The notes under the pieces: generated by a model
The model's input: the letters and a program-made list of their open reading frames with translations, nothing else
Databases searched by the model: none
What the model was told of the DNA's origin: nothing
Part shown: positions 60,074 through 64,000 of the stretch, piece after piece
Layout: each line of letters begins with the position of its first letter
Position numbering within the stretch: position 1 is the stretch's first letter
Position numbers and translations under genes: made by a program
NCBI GenBank assembly: GCA_945910005.1
Contig: OX246746.1
Coordinates: 12,688,563-12,752,562, forward strand
From: Isoperla grammatica
Taxonomy: Eukaryota > Arthropoda > Insecta > Plecoptera > Perlodidae
Reading direction: 5' to 3'
Length of the DNA: 64,000 nucleotides

Positions 60074-60241
60074 CTCCGTATGAAGGTGGCATTTGGAACG
60101 TGCGAGTTCATCTGCCAGAACATTATCCCTTCAAGTCTCCTTCTATTGGTTTTATGAACAAAATGTATCACCCAAATATTGATGAAGTATCAGGAACAGT
60201 TTGTCTGGACGTTATCAACCAGGCATGGACAGCTCTGTATG
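60074..60241 (+). CDS. UBE2H: UBE2H exon with the E2 active site
   Basis: The exon opens after AAATCTTTCAG and encodes the middle of the UBC fold: [20 protein letters not shown], then [20 protein letters not shown] and [15 protein letters not shown]. The active-site Cys lies in GTVCLDVIN and the HPN triad is present. UBE2H charges ubiquitin from E1 and works with the CTLH/GID E3 complex in the cytosol and nucleus. The first two bases complete a Thr codon split by the upstream intron, and the last base starts an Asp codon completed by the next exon; donor TATG|GTATGT. The preceding exon (the N-terminal about 50 residues) was not found, although the upstream part of the window was searched by eye; a LINE lies 230 bp upstream. 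Confidence 0.93.
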
Positions 60242-60722
60242 GTATGTAGCTTCCACCATGAACCTTAGCATTCTCATTATTTTAGTACCGGTACCTGAAA
60301 AGCCAGGTATGTACAGAATCAGGGTCCCATGTTTGCCCAACCTAGTTTGTCTTTATTTGTATTAGGTAGGCCTATAATTTTGAACTATCTTAATACTATA
60401 CATGCACTGTATGCTATATGTGGTATATTTCAACATTTTCATATGACATGATAGATAAGGCTATAGCTGGGCTATATGACATTTTAAGAAGAGTTTCTTT
60501 AGCATAGTTTAATTTGCCTCCCTCTATCATCAATCCCATGATGATGTGGTTTACGAGATGTTATAATCTGGTGTGATTATAGTACTTTTTCAAGTGCTCT
60601 CACATGATAAAGCTGTCTCTACTTATCCTCATTTCAATCAGTATGAGTATTATATATCATACAAGTTGCCAGTGAAAATCAAAAGGAATATAATTCATGT
60701 ACACCTTACATTTGTTTTGTGT

Positions 60723-61019
60723 TTAGTATGGGGATGGATATGGAGGAAACCAACAGCTTACCTTATTGTTGACCTTCAGGGTTGATAGAAACATGAACTT
60801 AGAAAGAAGACAAATAACGTCGAAACTGTTTCGGCCTGATGTGGCCTTGTTCACCCAACGAAGGTAGATAGGAGACGTCGGGTGAACAAGGCCACATCAG
60901 GCCGAAACAGTTTCGACGTTATTTGTCTATTCTTCTTTTTAAGTTTATGTTTCTATTAACTCTGAAGGTCAACAATAAGGTAAGCTGTTGATTTTCTTGC
61001 AATCCACCCCCATACTAAA
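60723..61019. mobile_element. Large palindrome with hairpin-GAAAC motif
   Basis: Arms of about 135 bp (60723-60856 and 60880-61019) are inverted copies separated by 23 bp. Read outward from the centre, each arm begins GGGTGAACAAGGCCACATCA and then GGCCGAAACAGTTTCGACG: a 4-bp stem hairpin followed by GAAAC. The architecture parallels the inverted repeat at 54073-54510 without sequence identity. No ORF. It is probably a head-to-head pair of truncated retroelement ends. Confidence 0.7.
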
Positions 61020-61176
61020 TATCCAAAGCGTTTTGGCACTCTTAACACTTACATTTGTTTTGTAAGATGTTGTATAGAACTCATTTTGTGATTTAATTTA
61101 GTTGCTGTCACTTTCAAGGTATAATAAATGATGTTTAATACAATATTATCTATGTATGTCCTAATATGCTCGTAAA

Positions 61177-61245
<69 letters not shown>

Positions 61246-61246
61246 T

Positions 61247-61275
<29 letters not shown>
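61177..61275. repeat. (AAT)n microsatellite in the UBE2H intron
   Basis: About 32 AAT units with one ATTATA interruption. Confidence 0.95.
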
Positions 61276-61279
<4 letters not shown>

Positions 61280-61427
61280 CGTACAAATACATACACATCA
61301 TAGCATAGAAGTGCAGTCAATAATTAAAGTAATCTCGGCCTATGTACTTAGAAATTTTCAAAGTCTTAGATATTTGCTACATTACTTTGTGTGGATACAT
61401 TATTTGACACTGTTTATACTATTTCAG

Positions 61428-61559
61428 ATCTAGTGTCAAACATTTTCGAGTCTTTCCTTCATCAGATTCTAACGTACCCAAATCCAATTGATCCATTGAA
61501 TGGAGATGCTGCAGCCATGTACTTACACAAACCTGAAGAATACAAGAAGAAAGTGCAAG
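61428..61559 (+). CDS. UBE2H: UBE2H exon, C-terminal part of the UBC fold
   Basis: After ACTATTTCAG the exon completes Asp and encodes [19 protein letters not shown], then [20 protein letters not shown] and KKVQ before donor GCAAG|GTAATT. Human and fly have DLTNIF or DLSNIF, so the DLVSNIF here has one extra residue, and the usual Pro of SFLPQL is His. Otherwise conservation is high. The final exon with the (E/D)Y.(Q/R)KYA helix and the acidic C-terminal tail is expected to the right and was not found before the window ends. Confidence 0.9.
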
Positions 61560-62921
61560 GTAATTTCTCCCACTGTGCATATTTTTAGTTGCTGTGAAAT
61601 GTGAATTATTTTTGTACATTTTAACTGCTGGACCAGCAAAATGGACTAGCAAAAGTCTCAAAATCTGAAGCTTGCACTGTCTTATGTCTGGGTCACAATG
61701 GATTTCTTGGAATCCCATATTATACAATTTTTTTGTATTCAAAATTAATCTATTTTATTAATTACTTTGACTTCGCCATCATAATAACTTGCATTTACAC
61801 CAGCTGGGTAAGATGTCTCAAACTCTACAGAACATCCTTGAGCCTACATTCCCTTCTATTTTCTTCACACCATTAATTGTCTCCATTATAAACATGTGAG
61901 TTTTCAGTATCATGTGGTTCCCTATTCCAGTAGGTCTTATCCAACTTTACCAGTTTTTTACAAGATACCTGTTACTTCATTTTGTATGGCTTCTAGGGGT
62001 GGGACATTAATTTTCACTTCCATTGCTACTATTGGAGTGCTCCTCTCCTAGCTCCTACTATCATTAATTGTAAACTTCATTAAGAGATTCCGGTTAAGCA
62101 TCATCGTGCATGCCTACAGACTACTACGTGCTACTACTATACTGATACTGAATATATAATAGGGAATGTGCATGAATTTTCTACAGCTCTGAAAGTACGT
62201 GGAATATATTGTTATTCATCTAAAGATATCAGAAACCTAATTTAAAAGTTTTAAAATTAACTCATTATACTTCTATAAATGTTCAATGATTTTGATTATC
62301 TGTTTCCTGCACTATTATTTTTAAACGGTATGTGACGTCACAATCCTTCAAAATCACTGCTTATATGAATGACTTTGCATATAACCTCCTTGGACTTTGC
62401 CACCGCCACCTAGACGAAACAATCAGATTTTCAAGGTCATCAAGCTAACCTTCTCAAAATTTGTACTCAAGCCGTTGTCAAGTCTGCTTTATATGAATAA
62501 CAACACCCAATATTTACTGATATTCTATGTAAATAGGTTTGGTATTAATGTTTTTATAGTAATTGGGCTTCAAAATTAATTATTAGGCGTACTAGACATT
62601 AATTCGATTTTATATGATTTTGGATATGATAATTTCCAAATATGCGTTATTTTATTTATCATTTTATGATTGGTTGATTGCTGATACATGGATTTAGTGA
62701 CGTATGCCCCGTTTTTCCCACCGTAAATATGTGTGAAACTTTCAGCTCGTTTTTATAAATGAAACTTTATTCTATGTCATCGAAATAAAATATTTTTGTA
62801 TTCAGGAAGTTAATCCTAATCTAGTAAAATGCTAGAAAAAAATTACGCATATTCCCCATTAAGATTTCATTACTTCTGGACAAAGTTGATATGTAAGTAT
62901 GTTGCATCAAATGGCTAATAC
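61560..62921. other. Probable UBE2H intron
   Basis: No exon matching the UBE2H C-terminus was recognised. AT-rich and otherwise featureless by eye. Confidence 0.5.
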
Positions 62922-62929
62922 ATACAGAC
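62922..62929. repeat. Target site duplication, left (ATACAGAC)
   Basis: It matches GTACAGAC at 63373-63380 on the other side of the MITE at 7 of 8 positions. Confidence 0.75.
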
Positions 62930-63372
62930 AGGGTTCCCAACAACCTGGAATGTCAGGGAAAGTCAGGGAAATAAAAACTGGTCAGGGAAAGTCAGGGAAA
63001 TGAGTAAAAATGCTAGTAAGTCAGGGAAAAGTCAGGGAAATTTGTTTGTGCCAATGTCTAGTGTTGCCACCAAGCGGCAGTATTCGAAGAATCCAGTGGC
63101 AGAAGCAGTATTCGAAGAATCAAGGGGCAGAATAAAAAAATCATAATCTGTTTATAATGTTATGTATCTATGCCTATATACCATTGTAATAATAACAAGA
63201 ATAGTCTCAGTAATAAAATGTTGCATTTTAAATTGTAATCACTAAAATGATGTGCTTATTTATGTAATGAGCTGTAATGGTGATTAAATTGGTCAGGGAA
63301 ATGTTAAACAATTGGTCAGGGGAAGTCAGGGAAAGTCAGGGAAATTATTTTGACTTTTTTGTTGGGAACCCT
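62930..63372. mobile_element. hAT-like MITE with GTCAGGGAAA repeats
   Basis: Termini AGGGTTCCCAACA and TGTTGGGAACCCT are exact inverses. Inside each end GTCAGGGAAA repeats several times (six at the left, three or more at the right). With 8-bp flanking duplications and no ORF, this 443-bp element is a non-autonomous hAT transposon of a widespread animal type. Confidence 0.8.
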
Positions 63373-63380
63373 GTACAGAC
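63373..63380. repeat. Target site duplication, right (GTACAGAC)
   Basis: Right partner of the copy at 62922-62929. Confidence 0.75.
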
Positions 63381-63936
63381 TTTTACTTATATTCTCATGA
63401 GAGTTTGGGAGGGCACGGCATTTTTGAGTTAATAAAACAAGTTTAAGCTTTTCACTTTGGATACATTTTACCTTCCACAGGAGAAAATAGCTTGTGTTTT
63501 TCCACAGAACGGAACAGGTCCCTTAAACCCACATGCATTATCGGTTTTAGTATTAACGAAAAACGCGTTATTTTGTCCAGTGGACGTTGCACTAGTGCAG
63601 CGGTGTAGCACCGGCTACCAAGCTGGTGTGGCAGTGCAGTGTAAGGAAATCTGGCGGCAACTTGAATTAACATGTGGTTGTTATTTTAAGTAGATACATC
63701 GGCTGCTGTTTACGTTAAGAATAATTATTTAGTTGAGATCTGATGTTATACATTTCAAACCATTGTGAAAGACTTTATCAAATTTAAATATTATTTCACA
63801 CATCAGCCGTTGCTACACCGGAGTGTTTTTTTGTCTTCCTTCAGTGCAACCTGCATGCCTTCCACTATTGCGTATTTCCGGCCTGCACCGTAAAGCTGCA
63901 CCGCAAGAAAGTGCAGGACAAAAAAAACAAACCTAA
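63381..63936. other. Non-coding stretch, nothing recognised
   Basis: Overlapping frames at 63452-63693 on both strands have no known motif; no UBE2H exon seen. Confidence 0.45.
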
Positions 63937-64000
63937 TGCTACGTTTACAGCTACGCGTTGCGAGCGAAGCGAGGGCGCGAGCTCCAATCAGCGGCCGAGT
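63937..64000. mobile_element. Palindromic MITE, family C (copy 2, cut by the window edge)
   Basis: TGCTACGTTTACAGCTACGC and the rest of the left arm agree with 52227-52290 at every visible base. It is preceded by TAA, which fits a TWA target. The right half lies outside the window. Confidence 0.85.

Larger units (their letters stand above)
60242..61427 (+). other. UBE2H intron with a palindrome and a microsatellite
   Basis: A GT-AG intron of 1186 bp containing the 300-bp palindrome (60723-61019) and an (AAT)n array (61177-61275). No exon within it. Confidence 0.85.

Noticed and set aside
63452..63693. Overlapping ORFs on both strands as the last UBE2H exon
   Set aside because: Neither frame contains the KYA helix or acidic tail expected at the UBE2H C-terminus.

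Overview
This window is AT-rich nuclear DNA from an animal, most likely an arthropod. The evidence is spliced genes with GT-AG introns, a type II membrane exon that resembles arthropod Eiger/EDA TNF ligands, a UBE2H-type E2 closest to arthropod forms, several retroelement remnants, a small SINE family, many palindromic MITE-like elements and many long (AAT)n and poly-G/poly-C tracts. The self-complementary octamer TAGGCCTA recurs throughout. A run of 200 N at 45902-46101 marks an assembly gap. I cannot name the species.

Layout. 1-18.9 kb is almost gene-free. It holds a palindromic MITE (1827-1985), a 56-bp satellite (3977-4650), a second palindromic MITE with a CRE-like core (10163-10280) and a 175-180-bp satellite (11690-12877). 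At 19009-19416 (+) lies the first coding exon of a type II membrane protein with a coiled coil after the membrane segment, probably an Eiger/EDA-type TNF ligand; no later exon was recognised. 19.4-48 kb is intron or intergenic DNA rich in transposons: a GC-rich inverted-repeat element (23947-24389), a foldback element built of 54-bp palindromic units with a 9-bp target duplication (25447-26619), a composite element of about 3.5 kb carrying a cysteine-rich ORF remnant (28153-31613), and three copies of a tRNA-like SINE.

The main discovery is at 48094-52968 (-): a seven-exon gene for a protein of about 358 residues that aligns end to end with the MBL/beta-CASP nuclease core of Artemis (DCLRE1C/SNM1C). 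All exons join in frame at canonical splice sites, but most metal-binding positions are replaced. The HxHxDH motif reads HCDTDN, the motif 3 His is Tyr115, the motif 4 Asp is Asn136, and the ligands of the second, Artemis-specific zinc site are gone. The protein stops where the catalytic core ends, so the regulatory C-terminal tail is missing. It looks like an intact pseudonuclease, not a decaying pseudogene.

At 60074-61559 (+) are two exons of UBE2H, a class III-type ubiquitin-conjugating enzyme with its active-site Cys, interrupted by an intron carrying a 300-bp palindrome. Its 5' and 3' exons are not visible in the window. Between the two genes lie two retroelement-type inverted-repeat structures, a 98-bp minisatellite inside a hAT-like element, and a 5'-truncated LINE with reverse-transcriptase motifs. 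The right edge holds a hAT-like MITE with an 8-bp target duplication and the start of a second copy of the palindromic MITE found in Artemis-like intron 1.
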